Positions 17,168-27,000 of a stretch of DNA of 46,803 nt are shown here, piece by piece. Location of the stretch: assembly GCF_900314695.1 (NCBI RefSeq), contig NZ_OMWD01000018.1:1-46803 (forward strand). The letters run 5' to 3'. A program made the translations under genes and the position numbers. Under the pieces are notes generated by a model, which ran no database searches, was not told the DNA's origin, and saw only the letters and a program-made list of their open reading frames with translations. This DNA comes from an uncultured Methanobrevibacter sp. GTDB taxonomy: Archaea > Methanobacteriota > Methanobacteria > Methanobacteriales > Methanobacteriaceae. Within the stretch, counting starts at the first letter, position 1. Each line of letters begins with the position of its first letter.

Positions 17168-17611
17168 CTATGCTATTACCTGACTGATAATATCTTCACT
17201 AACAGCAGAAATTTTAACTATTTTACCATCTTGCAAGTATTCAAACTTATATTTGTCCTTTCCATCATCCTTTTCTTTAATAATGAATCCATCTTTACCG
17301 GAGATAGTTTTCTTTTCACCACCAGGATTTATTGAATCAATTTTTTGATTGTTTTTTACGCCTACATGGACATTTAATTTATCGCCAGCAGAATTCTTAT
17401 ATTCAGAAGTAACTTCCTTATCAACAGCAGTACCGTCCATATGTTCTGTATCAGCACCTTCAGTTGCATCGGTTTCCTGTTCAATAAGAGAGTAACCGTC
17501 CGGAATGTTAAATTTGATACCTTCTAAAGTTAAATCTTCAGATGCACTAATAGCAGCCACTGTAGAAACAACTACCACCAAGAATAACGCAAGAACCAAT
17601 ATTTTCTTCAT
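17168..17611 (-). CDS. Small secreted protein of unknown function
   Basis: A 147-residue protein with a signal peptide (MKKILVLALFLVVVVSTVAA) likely cleaved near AISA-SE. The mature part begins with GIKFNIPDGY, a motif I associate with small secreted proteins of Methanobrevibacter, followed by an acidic Thr/Glu-rich stretch and a beta-rich C-terminal half. There is no lipobox Cys. The start is the ATG five codons after a possible GTG, because GGAGGGGGTGA lies at suitable distance. A T-rich tract follows the stop on this strand. No function is assigned. Confidence 0.65.
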   Translation of the reverse strand: MKKILVLALFLVVVVSTVAAISASEDLTLEGIKFNIPDGYSLIEQETDATEGADTEHMDGTAVDKEVTSEYKNSAGDKLNVHVGVKNNQKIDSINPGGEKKTISGKDGFIIKEKDDGKDKYKFEYLQDGKIVKISAVSEDIISQVIA

Positions 17612-17716
17612 ATCCAAAATTTTCACCCCCTCCCAAAATAATATATTAATAAAATAAGCTTTGAAATGATTTTAAACTCCCCTAATAATGGGAAGTCAAA
17701 ATAATTTCTTAATAGT

Positions 17717-17971
17717 TTAAATTTTGAAGTCGTATTTACCTCTTTGAACTCTTTCAAAGTAAGTCAAAGCGATTGTAACAGGAATGACAATGTATTTAAG
17801 GGCAATGAACCAAGGCATTCCGTTCATCATATTGAATATCAATACAATAACACCTGAAATAAGAGCTATTAAGATTGCAAAGTTAGCAACCTTATAGTTT
17901 ACCCTAACTTTGAAAAAGTAGACCGTAAGCCAATCTTGAAGAAATTCCAAAACGGGCAAACATTTTATCAT
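17717..17971 (-). CDS. Small membrane protein, probably frameshifted near its N-terminus
   Basis: 84 residues as read, with two hydrophobic segments (ANFAILIALISGVIVLIF and FIALKYIVIPVTIALTY) and a basic C-terminus. The first ~20 residues look unlike a protein start. Another frame beginning at ATG 17978, with an AAGGAG ribosome binding site, reads MNNDKMFARFGISSRLAYGL and stops near 17904, just where the hydrophobic frame becomes sensible (KVRVNYKVANF). Losing one base near 17905 would explain both. Either the gene is broken or the sequence has an error. The function is unknown. Confidence 0.5.
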   Translation of the reverse strand: MIKCLPVLEFLQDWLTVYFFKVRVNYKVANFAILIALISGVIVLIFNMMNGMPWFIALKYIVIPVTIALTYFERVQRGKYDFKI

Positions 17972-18101
17972 TATTCATAATATACTGAACTCCTTCCATT
18001 GATATTAATATATATCATTTACCTTTTATATTAATTTTATGAAAATTTTACCCATTTTGAATATGCTAATTGCAAATATTATGAACAAAATTTTAACTAA
18101 T

Positions 18102-18243
18102 GAAAAGAGAAGCAGATGCTGTTGCACCTACCGAATATATTAATGAACTCCAGCTTGAATCGCCGATACTAAAACTGGAAAAATCTATCATCAAGAATAA
18201 CATATGATACAAATACGTTTTTTGTTTTCATATAAGCATACTT
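18102..18243 (-). pseudogene. Remnant of the 3' end of a CPBP protease gene
   Basis: About 140 bases closely match 23288-23431, the 3' end and downstream flank of the intact CPBP protease gene, in the same orientation. The minus strand still reads AYMKTKNVFVSY, but two missing bases then shift the frame before the conserved HLMIDF motif. This is what remains of a duplicated or moved copy. Confidence 0.7.
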
Positions 18244-18639
18244 TTTAAATTGTTATTTTTCGCAATCAAATCTTAGAACATGTTTTAAAAAGGATTAATA
18301 TGGTGAAATTTTTCCTAAAATTGTCATTATTGTAAAAATAGGTTAAAGTGGAAATTCAATGTCTACAACATGTTTTCACATGTTGGAACAATTAGACATC
18401 GAATAATTTCATTTATCAAAATTTTAGAATTTAAGTACCCAGAAATGTGGATTTTAAACTCTAATGAATAATATGAATCAAATTATATATAAACTTTATT
18501 GTTTTTTGATTTATAAACCATAGGAAGTGTCAATTAGACCTAACAAACCCAAACATAACTCAATAGAGCTATCGCTAAACAATGATTCTAATAGTGATGA
18601 TTCCTACAGTTTAAAGGAGAAATCCATTATGGCATGGGA

Positions 18640-18735
18640 TTAATTATATATGATCCATATGATGAAGAATGCTAAATGCCATGTGACGATGGCATATATG
18701 AGCATCCATATCCAAAATTTCTTTTGAATACTCAT
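18640..18735 (-). CDS. 31-residue single-span membrane protein
   Basis: The frame reads MSIQKKF and then an almost entirely hydrophobic, Trp/Ile-rich span (WIWMLIYAIVTWHLAFF) ending in IYN. GGAGG lies seven bases upstream of the ATG, an excellent ribosome binding site. The charge pattern (KK before the span) predicts the N-terminus in the cytoplasm. I do not recognise it; it could be a small subunit of a membrane complex or a regulatory microprotein. A second minus-strand frame through the same bases is longer but has no normal start. Confidence 0.5.
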   Translation of the reverse strand: MSIQKKFWIWMLIYAIVTWHLAFFIIWIIYN

Positions 18736-19009
18736 AAGGATTCCTCCATTTTGATAAATGAAATTTGCCAATAAGGGAGTTCATTAAAACAGAAGTTTTA
18801 AATCCATTCACTGGCAATATTATTTTGTTCTGAATAATATCACCTCCTTTGGATCAAGGGTTTGATTAATTATAATATTTAATTTAATAGTATTTAATAT
18901 TTTTATTCATTTAATTAAGACCTAAAAATTGTTTTAAACATGAAATATAGCTTTAGATTCGTAAAAGTTATTTTTAACTTATAACTAACAATAGTCGTAT
19001 GGCCATAAG

Positions 19010-19195
19010 ATGAAAAAAATTAGAACAATGCCAAAGCTTATTCAAGATGATGGAATAATAAAAATAGAAGCTGAAAGCGGTGAAAACACAAAGGTCATCG
19101 CAATAGATGTCGATGATGGCATGAGTGTCGTGACACGCTTTGAAAAAAAGAGAAAAAAGACTGTTGCTTGGGAAGCACTATTTCTTTATCATTAG
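19010..19195 (+). CDS. Small protein of unknown function
   Basis: 61 residues, mixed charge, with beta-like segments (GIIKIEAESGENTKVIAIDVDDG) and a basic stretch near the end (EKKRKK). No good ribosome binding site lies before the ATG and I do not recognise the protein. It sits next to broken genes and its end overlaps the converging remnant at 19192, so it may itself be a remnant. Confidence 0.35.
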   Translation: MKKIRTMPKLIQDDGIIKIEAESGENTKVIAIDVDDGMSVVTRFEKKRKKTVAWEALFLYH

Positions 19196-19621
19196 TCTAG
19201 CGTAAATATAAGTCCTAATATCAGCAATATTATTGCCGAGTTTATCACTATTAGCATTTCATCCGACAGGACTTTGTCAACTATTTGTTCTTCTATACTT
19301 ATATCATCCAGCAATCCGGATATATTCATTTTTTGTTCAAGAGACTCCAGATATGCCTTACTATTTGATTAAAGTCCATATGGTTTGGATTGATGATATA
19401 TGCAGCATCATGTAAACTCAAGTCCCACCTACAATTAAAATACAACCTATAACAGTAGTACCTAATGATGAACCAAAACTATAGTCCTTATTTAACTCCT
19501 GAAGCAGAATTTTGATTTTCACCTTTATACCCATTAAAGAAAAATCTGTATTTAAAGATAATACCAATCCGATTCCAACATAGCGGATTAAAACCCAAAC
19601 TATTAATTCATTCAATAACAA
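19192..19621 (-). pseudogene. Broken small membrane-protein gene
   Basis: Two coding-like pieces follow each other on the minus strand. The first (19621 down to 19418) encodes hydrophobic LNELIVWVLIRYVGIGLVL and GTTVIGCILIVGG but has only a TTG start. The second, 19329-19192 (open further upstream to about 19367), encodes LLDDISIEEQIVDKVLSDE and a C-terminal span NSAIILLILGLIFTLD. The frame between them shifts (YIINPNHMDFNQ in a third frame). I read this as one membrane-protein gene of about 130 codons broken by frameshifts. No family was recognised. Confidence 0.45.
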
Positions 19622-19662
19622 AACATTTAAATAAATAAAATTTAACGATTGGAGGAATAAAT

Positions 19663-22600
19663 TTGAAACTATATAAAATAACTATTATTATATTGTTCGT
19701 GTTTATTTTTTCAATAGGTGCCGTTTCAAGCCAGGATGCAAATCAAACTGCAGATTTGGATATTGGAACAGATGTAGAACTGGAATCCGGGAATCCCGAT
19801 TTAGTTTCAGCTCCAACAGGCACATTTATTGATTTGAACACAAGCATATCACAAAGCAGCGAGAAGATAGATATCTCTCAGGATTATGCTTATGACAGCG
19901 AAAAAGACAAAAATCTCTCAAGTATTGAAATAACTAATAAAAATTTATCAATTAATGGTAACAACCATATCATAGACAGTAATGGCCTAACAAGAATCTT
20001 CACAATCGATTCTTCAAATGTTGTAATGAACAATCTGATTATTAAAAATGCAAATCTGTCAGCCATTTTCATTCAAAATTCAACATTAAGAACATACAAT
20101 GTTACCTTTGAAAACAATATTGCTAAAGGTGGCGGTGCAATTTGCGGAGTATCATCCATTTACAACAGCAGTGGCGATAGGTTTATCAATAACTACGCCA
20201 AGGTCGGCTCTTCAATTTACCTGGAAGATAGGAGTGAATTATATCTTAACGATGGAACTTTTAAAAATGATGATTACTTCGAATGGAGTTTAATATATTT
20301 GAATTCATGTACAGTTGATATACAGAACACTTCTTTTTATAATTTAACATCAAATTATTGTCCTGCAGTGTATATTGAAGAGTGTGAAGGTAGAATTAAA
20401 AATTCCAAATTTGTTAATTTGCACGCGAATAAGACCGCAGGTGCTGTAGCTTTAAAAAAGATTTTCAAAGAATTTTCCATTGAGGATTGTGAATTTATAA
20501 ATGCCACCAGCGAAAAGAATGGGGGTGCAATTTATTCCGACGTAAATGGAGATGGAGACTTGCCACGGGGAAACCTGAATATTGTCAATTCCCGTTTTGA
20601 AGATTGCTCTTCTGAATTTGGTGGTGCCGTTCTTCATTTAGGAGGACTTTTAAATATAAACAATACAAATTTCACTTCAAATATTGCTGATTATGATGGA
20701 GGAGCTGTTTATACTTCAAACTCTTATGTTAGTATCTATAATTCCAGTTTTATTTCAAATAAAGCTTTAACAGATGGATTTTCCAATGGTGGAGCAATAT
20801 TTAATGATAAAGGATCATTAGAATTAATTGGCTGTACTCTTGAAAATAATGTGGCAAGCAATGCATCTTCAATTTACAGCTATGAATCAGAATTAACCCT
20901 GAATGAATGCTACTTTAACAACCCTACTGTAAACAGTACCAGCATCTGCATGGTATTTGGCAGAGGATATTCACAAAATGGAACCGAGTTAAACAATGAT
21001 GCCCTATCCTTAAACAACACCTATTTTGAAACAAATGTAAAGAGCTCTCAAAAACCGTTTGTTATTATCAACAATACAATCCATTATGATGAACTGCCGG
21101 AAAGGTTTGATTTAAGGGATTACAATTGGGTATCCCCAGTTAAAAAACAAGGGAATATGGGTGCATGTTGGGCATTCGGTAATGTTGCCGCATTAGAATC
21201 ATCATTGATGAGATACCTGAATATCACCTATGACTTTTCCGAGAACAATATGCAAAATTCAATGTTGAAATATTCAAAATATGGCGTTTCCACCATTACG
21301 GAAGGAGGAGACTTATATACTGCAGTGGGATATCTGATTAGTTGGCTTGGAATATCACCTACAGAATACGATAGCTATGATGAACTGGGTAAAATTTCAC
21401 CAATTATATCTTCATCCAATGATGTTCACATATTCGATGCGGTTTTTGTCCCTGCAAGAAATAATGTAACAGACAATTATTTAATCAAAAAGGCAATTAT
21501 TGACTATGGCGCTTTAGCCGTTTCATGCTTTGCAGTTGAGGATGGAATTTATTTCAATACAAACACTTCTGCACAGTACATAAATGAATCCTCAACCGAA
21601 AATCATAAAGTCTGTGTGGTCGGTTGGGATGACAATTACTCCAAGGACAATTTTGCAATCACACCACCAGGTGACGGCGCATGGATTATCAAAAACAGTT
21701 GGGGCAGCGAATGGGGAGACAAAGGCTACTTCTACATATCCTATTTTGATGGAAGTTTTGCATCCAAAAAAGAACTTACAGGATATGTTATTAAGAATGA
21801 CGTCAATTATGACATGGTTTATCAGCACGATATCGGTGGGGATTTAGTGTTGCTAGATGCAAAATATTATATGAACAAGTATATTGCAGAAGAAGATGCC
21901 CTAATTGCTGCTGTTGGAACTTATTTCGACAGCACTAACTTAAACTATGAATTCTCAGTTTTCGTCAATGATGTTGAAGTATATAATCATAAGGGTGCAA
22001 GTGAATTCAGGGGATATTCCACAATACCATTAAACAAATACATAAAAATCAAAAAAGGAGATGCCTTTAAAGTCATATTCAAAAATAAGGCTCCTGCATT
22101 AACTGACGGCAGGACACCTATTGACAAGAACATGACATTCCAAAGTGATGATGGAAAAACATGGGAGGATTTATCCGACACCCATCGCGTAGCAGTTTTA
22201 AAAGTTTACACAATTCCTGATTTGAATATCGCTGATGATCTGGTCAAATATTATGGTGATGATACCCCATATACTGCTAATGTCCAGCCTGGCGATAAGG
22301 TGACCTTTGAGATTAACGGCATTACTGCAACAGTAATAGCGGATGAAAACGGAACTGCAAAGCTTGGCATTGATTTGAAACCGGACACATACTATATAAA
22401 AGTGAATTACAATGGAACCAAGTATCCGTTCAATGTTATAATCAAGAGCACAATCGCATCCCAGGATGTAACCAGAGGATATAACAGCAACTATGACCAT
22501 CAAATCCAATTGTTTGATAAAAAAGGCAATGCTTTAAACAATACTGCAGTCAGTGTGACTGTCAATGATAAGACTAGCAAATATACAACTGACAACAACG

Positions 22601-23226
22601 GTTTTATCACCATTGAATTTACTAAATTAACTACCAATCAGAAAATTAGCATCGTTAATCCGTCCACTAGTGAAACAGGTGCCAATACCATAAAAGTAGT
22701 TTCAAGATTCAGCGGAAATTCAAACATCAACATGTACTACTTCGACGGTTCAAGTTATAAGTTCAAGGTTTATGGTGACGATGGCAAATTGGTTGGAGCA
22801 AACAAAGTTGTTAGCGTTAAACTTAACAAGAAGACATATAAAGTTAAAACAAATAACAAAGGTGTTGCATCATTAAAAATACCAAATACCGTTAAACCAG
22901 GTACTTACACAATAACTGCGACTTATGCTGGCCAAACTGTTAAAAATACTGTAAAAGTAAAACAGGTACTTACAACAACTAAAAAGACTGTTAAAAATTC
23001 AGCCAAAAAATTAGTGCTTAAAGCAATGCTGAAAAACAAGCTTAAAGGCAAAGTTATTAAATTCAAATTCAATGGAAAAACCTATAAAGCAAAAACAAAC
23101 AAAAAGGGAATCGCCCAGATAACCATTAAGAAGAATGTCATTAACAAACTCAAAAAAGGAAAAACATATGCCTTTAAGGTAACTTATGTTAAAAACACCA
23201 TAAAATCAACAGTAAAAATCAAATAA
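19663..23226 (+). CDS. Secreted adhesin-like protein with beta-helix and papain-like (C1) peptidase domain
   Basis: 1187 residues with a TTG start backed by GGAGG seven bases upstream. A signal peptide (ITIIILFVFIFSIGAVSS) is followed by a right-handed beta-helix region (about 90-450) with repeated NN/GGA-type turns. A peptidase C1 domain follows (about 470-700): oxyanion Gln496, nucleophile Cys502 (QGNMGACWAF), His648 (ENHKVCVVGW) and Asn678 (IIKNSWGSEWGDKGY). A beta-sandwich region and two Lys-rich Ig-like domains end the protein. It is probably exported to the pseudomurein wall surface and may cut peptides of host, competing microbes or its own wall. A paralogue with the same layout lies inverted at 24094-27294. 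Confidence 0.92.
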   Translation: MKLYKITIIILFVFIFSIGAVSSQDANQTADLDIGTDVELESGNPDLVSAPTGTFIDLNTSISQSSEKIDISQDYAYDSEKDKNLSSIEITNKNLSINGNNHIIDSNGLTRIFTIDSSNVVMNNLIIKNANLSAIFIQNSTLRTYNVTFENNIAKGGGAICGVSSIYNSSGDRFINNYAKVGSSIYLEDRSELYLNDGTFKNDDYFEWSLIYLNSCTVDIQNTSFYNLTSNYCPAVYIEECEGRIKNSKFVNLHANKTAGAVALKKIFKEFSIEDCEFINATSEKNGGAIYSDVNGDGDLPRGNLNIVNSRFEDCSSEFGGAVLHLGGLLNINNTNFTSNIADYDGGAVYTSNSYVSIYNSSFISNKALTDGFSNGGAIFNDKGSLELIGCTLENNVASNASSIYSYESELTLNECYFNNPTVNSTSICMVFGRGYSQNGTELNNDALSLNNTYFETNVKSSQKPFVIINNTIHYDELPERFDLRDYNWVSPVKKQGNMGACWAFGNVAALESSLMRYLNITYDFSENNMQNSMLKYSKYGVSTITEGGDLYTAVGYLISWLGISPTEYDSYDELGKISPIISSSNDVHIFDAVFVPARNNVTDNYLIKKAIIDYGALAVSCFAVEDGIYFNTNTSAQYINESSTENHKVCVVGWDDNYSKDNFAITPPGDGAWIIKNSWGSEWGDKGYFYISYFDGSFASKKELTGYVIKNDVNYDMVYQHDIGGDLVLLDAKYYMNKYIAEEDALIAAVGTYFDSTNLNYEFSVFVNDVEVYNHKGASEFRGYSTIPLNKYIKIKKGDAFKVIFKNKAPALTDGRTPIDKNMTFQSDDGKTWEDLSDTHRVAVLKVYTIPDLNIADDLVKYYGDDTPYTANVQPGDKVTFEINGITATVIADENGTAKLGIDLKPDTYYIKVNYNGTKYPFNVIIKSTIASQDVTRGYNSNYDHQIQLFDKKGNALNNTAVSVTVNDKTSKYTTDNNGFITIEFTKLTTNQKISIVNPSTSETGANTIKVVSRFSGNSNINMYYFDGSSYKFKVYGDDGKLVGANKVVSVKLNKKTYKVKTNNKGVASLKIPNTVKPGTYTITATYAGQTVKNTVKVKQVLTTTKKTVKNSAKKLVLKAMLKNKLKGKVIKFKFNGKTYKAKTNKKGIAQITIKKNVINKLKKGKTYAFKVTYVKNTIKSTVKIK

Positions 23227-23262
23227 TAAGGAAATAATCATTTTCCTTATTTTAATTTTTTT
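23225..23262 (+). terminator. Terminator of the first C1-peptidase adhesin
   Basis: AATAAGGAAA/TTTCCTTATT, a perfect 10-bp stem (23225-23234 with 23242-23251), overlaps the stop codon and is followed by a T-rich tract. Confidence 0.75.
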
Positions 23263-23324
23263 ATATCGCCATTTACCAGATTCATATAAAAGAATAGTAG
23301 ATGCTGTTGCACCTACCGAATATA

Positions 23325-24050
23325 TTAATGAACTCCAGCCTGAATTGCGGATACTATAAAACCGGAAAAATCTATCATTAAATGAACAATATATGATACA
23401 AATACATTTTTTGTTTTCATATAAGCGTATAAATTAAATATTGAACCTAGTCCTTGAATTAATAGTATTTGAAAAATTCTTCCAGAATATGCAGTGTAAT
23501 GAGCCATTCCAAAAACAAACAATGAACCAACAATACCGATAAATAGACTAATGTCACGATTTCCAGTTGATTTATAGATTGCATACATTATAAGCAATAG
23601 CAGGAATATTTTTAAGAACTCCTCACCCATAAGCTGTAGAAAAATTGTTACAATAAATGTAGGGCTTAGTTGTTCGGCTATTGGAAGAATTCCATTACCA
23701 GCAAGAGGATAATGCATTAATGCTAAAATTGGAGTAGCTATTAGCATAACATATAAAATATAGCCAAGAAAAGACAATATGATTGTTTTAATGTCTTTTA
23801 ACCTTATCCTTTTAAAGAACAATCCATAATTTCTTTTACAGATGTACAATGCAGGAATTATTGTTACCAAAAATATCATTACAGATTTGAGTGCTTGATG
23901 CGAACTAAACAAAGAAATTGTAATTATGACCAAAATAACTGATATTAATACAATAGACCAATCAGCTGTGGATAGCTTCGGCACGTCATTGTAGAAAGGA
24001 AAATCAATCCCATCATCTAAAAATTTAAATTTGTCTTTTAAAGAGAACAT
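23325..24050 (-). CDS. CPBP-family intramembrane glutamic protease
   Basis: 241 residues with about seven membrane spans. The CPBP (Abi/Rce1-like) motifs are in order: E143-E144 in MGEEFLK, H184 in FGMAHY and H223 in VHLMIDF. Such proteases cleave substrates inside the membrane and act on prenylated or lipid-attached peptides, or in immunity to bacteriocins; the substrate here is unknown. A GGGGGTGA ribosome binding site precedes the ATG. It lies 43 bases downstream of the inverted C1-peptidase adhesin gene on the same strand, with a terminator between. Its 3' end occurs as a broken copy at 18.1 kb. Confidence 0.8.
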   Translation of the reverse strand: MFSLKDKFKFLDDGIDFPFYNDVPKLSTADWSIVLISVILVIITISLFSSHQALKSVMIFLVTIIPALYICKRNYGLFFKRIRLKDIKTIILSFLGYILYVMLIATPILALMHYPLAGNGILPIAEQLSPTFIVTIFLQLMGEEFLKIFLLLLIMYAIYKSTGNRDISLFIGIVGSLFVFGMAHYTAYSGRIFQILLIQGLGSIFNLYAYMKTKNVFVSYIVHLMIDFSGFIVSAIQAGVH

Positions 24051-24070
24051 GATAATTCACCCCCATAAAT

Positions 24071-24096
24071 AAAAAAATAGATGAATAATTCATCTA
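24071..24096 (-). terminator. Terminator of the second C1-peptidase adhesin
   Basis: TAGATGAA/TTCATCTA, 8 bp with a 3-base loop (24078-24096), overlaps the stop codon and runs into seven T on the minus strand. Confidence 0.7.
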
Positions 24097-27000
24097 TCGA
24101 ACTTTAACTGTTGTTTTAATATTGTCTTTAAAGTAACTCACCTTAACTATGTATGTTTTACCCTTTTTAAGCTTTTTAATAACATTTTTATTCAATGCTT
24201 TTTGTGCAATGCCTTTTGCATTGGTTTTTACTTTATATGTCTTGCCGTTGAATTTGAATGTTATTATTTTGCCTTTGACCAATTTGCCATTTATTTTAAG
24301 TGTTGCTTTTAATGTGAATTTTTTAGCAGTCTTTTTAACAGTGACTTTGCTTGCCTTAATCACATGTTTTACAGTGATTGTGTTCTTGTAGGTTTTGCCA
24401 TTGTATGTAGTTGTCATGGAATAAGTTTTTGGAAGCTTTTTTATCTTTATTTTAGCAATTCCATTTTTGTCAGTCCTGACTGCAGTTGATTGACCGTTAA
24501 TTTTGAATTTAACACTGGCACCCACGACAATATGGCCGTCAGCTGTTGTAACTTTGACTGAAAAGTATTTGCCACCACCATAGTCGACTGTAATGTTTTT
24601 GTTGCCGACGATAGCTGTGTCATCTTTTAAGGTATATGCTTTAATACAGGCAATCTCTCCATATTCCTGATACAAATCTTTCCAGGATCCATCATCAATA
24701 TTAGTTAATGAAACGCCCACCCCATAGTGCATCCTTACTGGAATAGATACACCCAATGCCAAGGATGTTACATAAATACTAAATTTATCACCTTTTTTAA
24801 TTGGAATGTACTTGTTCAATTTAATGGTGTGGTATCCCCGATAAGGTGAAACACCATTTTGAGTATAAACCACAGCACCATTCACTGCAATTTTAACTGT
24901 ATAATCCATGCCACTCTGATTAAAGTAGGTTCCAACAGCAGCTATCAAATCATCTTCGGCACTGACAAAATTATTCACATTGGTTATAGGAGTGCCATAT
25001 AATTCACTGGTTTCATCATACATCATAAATTCATCAATACCTGTAAAATCATATTGATAATTCTTATTGTATGGCAAAGTATTTTCAAACACATATGCGA
25101 CCGCCTGATCTGTTAGTTTGTCATCGGCGCATAATGTTCCATCATAATATGAAATATACATGTATCCTCCATCACCATATTGGGCTCCCCAACTGTTTTT
25201 GATAATCCATGCCCCATCACCTTCAGGTGTGGTGGCGAAGTTTTCTTTTGAATAATTATCATCCCATCCAACAATAGCAACTGCATGATTTGGAGTACCA
25301 TTCAAATTATAAAAAGCACCTGTAGTATCGTTATAACCTTCTGGACTTTGATCAGCACCAAAAAGTACAGCCAATGCACCATATTTAAGAATAGCTTTTT
25401 TAAGAGCAGGATTTCCTGGAATTGATACGTTTCCACAATCAATTAAAACAAAATCCTGAAGGTGTATTGTTTGATTTGTGTGGATTGAAGGAGATAATTT
25501 TCCAACTTCATCATATATGTCATAAACCTGCGGAAATGCTCCAATCCAAGATAAAAGATAACCTGCCGCAATCATTTCATTCGCACTTTCGACATTACCG
25601 GATCCGTATCTGCTGAAAATAAGCATGGAATCCTGCATATTATTTTCTGAAATATCATATGATATCCCAGTATTTTTCAATAAAGCAGATTCAAATGCTG
25701 CTATTCCACCAAATGCCCAACAAGAACCCATACTTCCTTGATCCCTAACTGGTGTAAGCCATCCGATTTCCCTCAAATCAAATCTGGTAGGAAGAATACT
25801 AAGGTCGATGCTGTTTGTGGTTAAATTTAATTTCATTCCCTCACCAAGAATCACACTTGGATAATATGTGTTATTCAAATCATCTTTAGAAATTGTATCG
25901 TTCCCATATATTCGACCTATTGTTGAACCAACATCATCAAAATAAGTATAAACAGGATTATTGTTGTTGTTAAAGGTTATATTGTCCAGATGATATTCGG
26001 CATCATAAATTAATATTGCGCTGGCCATTGAAGCGCTATTATTATTGAATTCTGAATCCGTAAGATTTAAAAGGCCGAAATCAAAATATAGTGCGCCTCC
26101 GGATGTTTGATAATTAGGCTGTGACACCACTTTATTTGAATTGAATTTACAATTGGTTATTTCTGCAATTACATCTGAAAGATATGCTGCCCCTCCGGCA
26201 TAAACTGCAAAACAGTTGGTGAAGCTTGAATCTTTAAGGGTTGAATTACCGGTTAGCTGAACAAAAGCCCCGCCAAAACCTGAGGAAATATTATTGAAAG
26301 TTGAATTTCGAATAGTTATTTCAATTGGTTCTGTAATTGGTTCGGTACCCTCTCCTTTGACATCGACAAATACTGCCCCCGCATTTTTAGTTGAAGTAGT
26401 ATTTGCAAATAAACAATTTTCAATAATTGCCTGTTTAGGTGCCCGAATTCCTACAGCACCAACAGATTCATTTGCTTTTAAATTATAAAATTTAGTATTA
26501 TTGATGGTCACATAGCATACCTGAGCAAATACTGCCGGAGAATATTTTGAAAAAACATTATCGAAAATACAATTATCAATAGATAATACAGTGATATCCA
26601 TCTCGTTAGTAGAAATTGAGCCCCAATGACTGAAATATTTTGATGTAAAATTACTGTATTCAACATTTAAAGTACCGGTTTCCAAATAAAGTGCACTGCC
26701 CCTATCTGAATAACCATCAATAAAGTTACAATTAGAAATATTAACAATGGCATTTTCCACAATAGTCATTGCTCCTCCAAAGAGTTTTGCAGTATTGTTA
26801 ATGAATGTAACATTATTTAAAGTTAATGACCCTTTTTCAGCAATTATTGCACCACCATACCCATCAGAATAACCATTAACAAACTTAAGATTGTTTATTG
26901 TGATATTTTTTCCTAAAACGACGAACATTGACACCTGACCATTTCCATCAAGTATGTGGTTATTTCCATTTATTACAAAATTATCTTTAACAATACCAAT

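Larger units (their letters stand above)
17979..19009. other. Decay zone with gene remnants
   Basis: About 1 kb with no full-length gene. It holds a remnant of the CPBP protease gene (18102-18243), a hairpin CAACATGT-TTTC-ACATGTTG (18366-18385), a 38-codon plus-strand frame (18527-18643, GTG start, Lys/Asn/Ser-rich) of doubtful status, and a tiny minus-strand membrane-protein gene (18640-18735). A perfect ribosome binding site on the minus strand at 18841-18848 leads to no ATG. Confidence 0.5.

Noticed and set aside
18644..18835. A 60-codon minus-strand frame (LPVNGFKTSVLMNSLIGKFH...) through the decay zone
   Set aside because: It has only an ATT or a distant TTG/GTG start, while a smaller frame through the same bases has a perfect ribosome binding site and a clear membrane span.
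18841..18853. CACCTCCTTTGGATC, resembling the 3' end of 16S rRNA
   Set aside because: The order of the elements is wrong for a 16S end (GGATCACCTCCT). It is simply a strong ribosome binding site read on the opposite strand, with no ATG after it.
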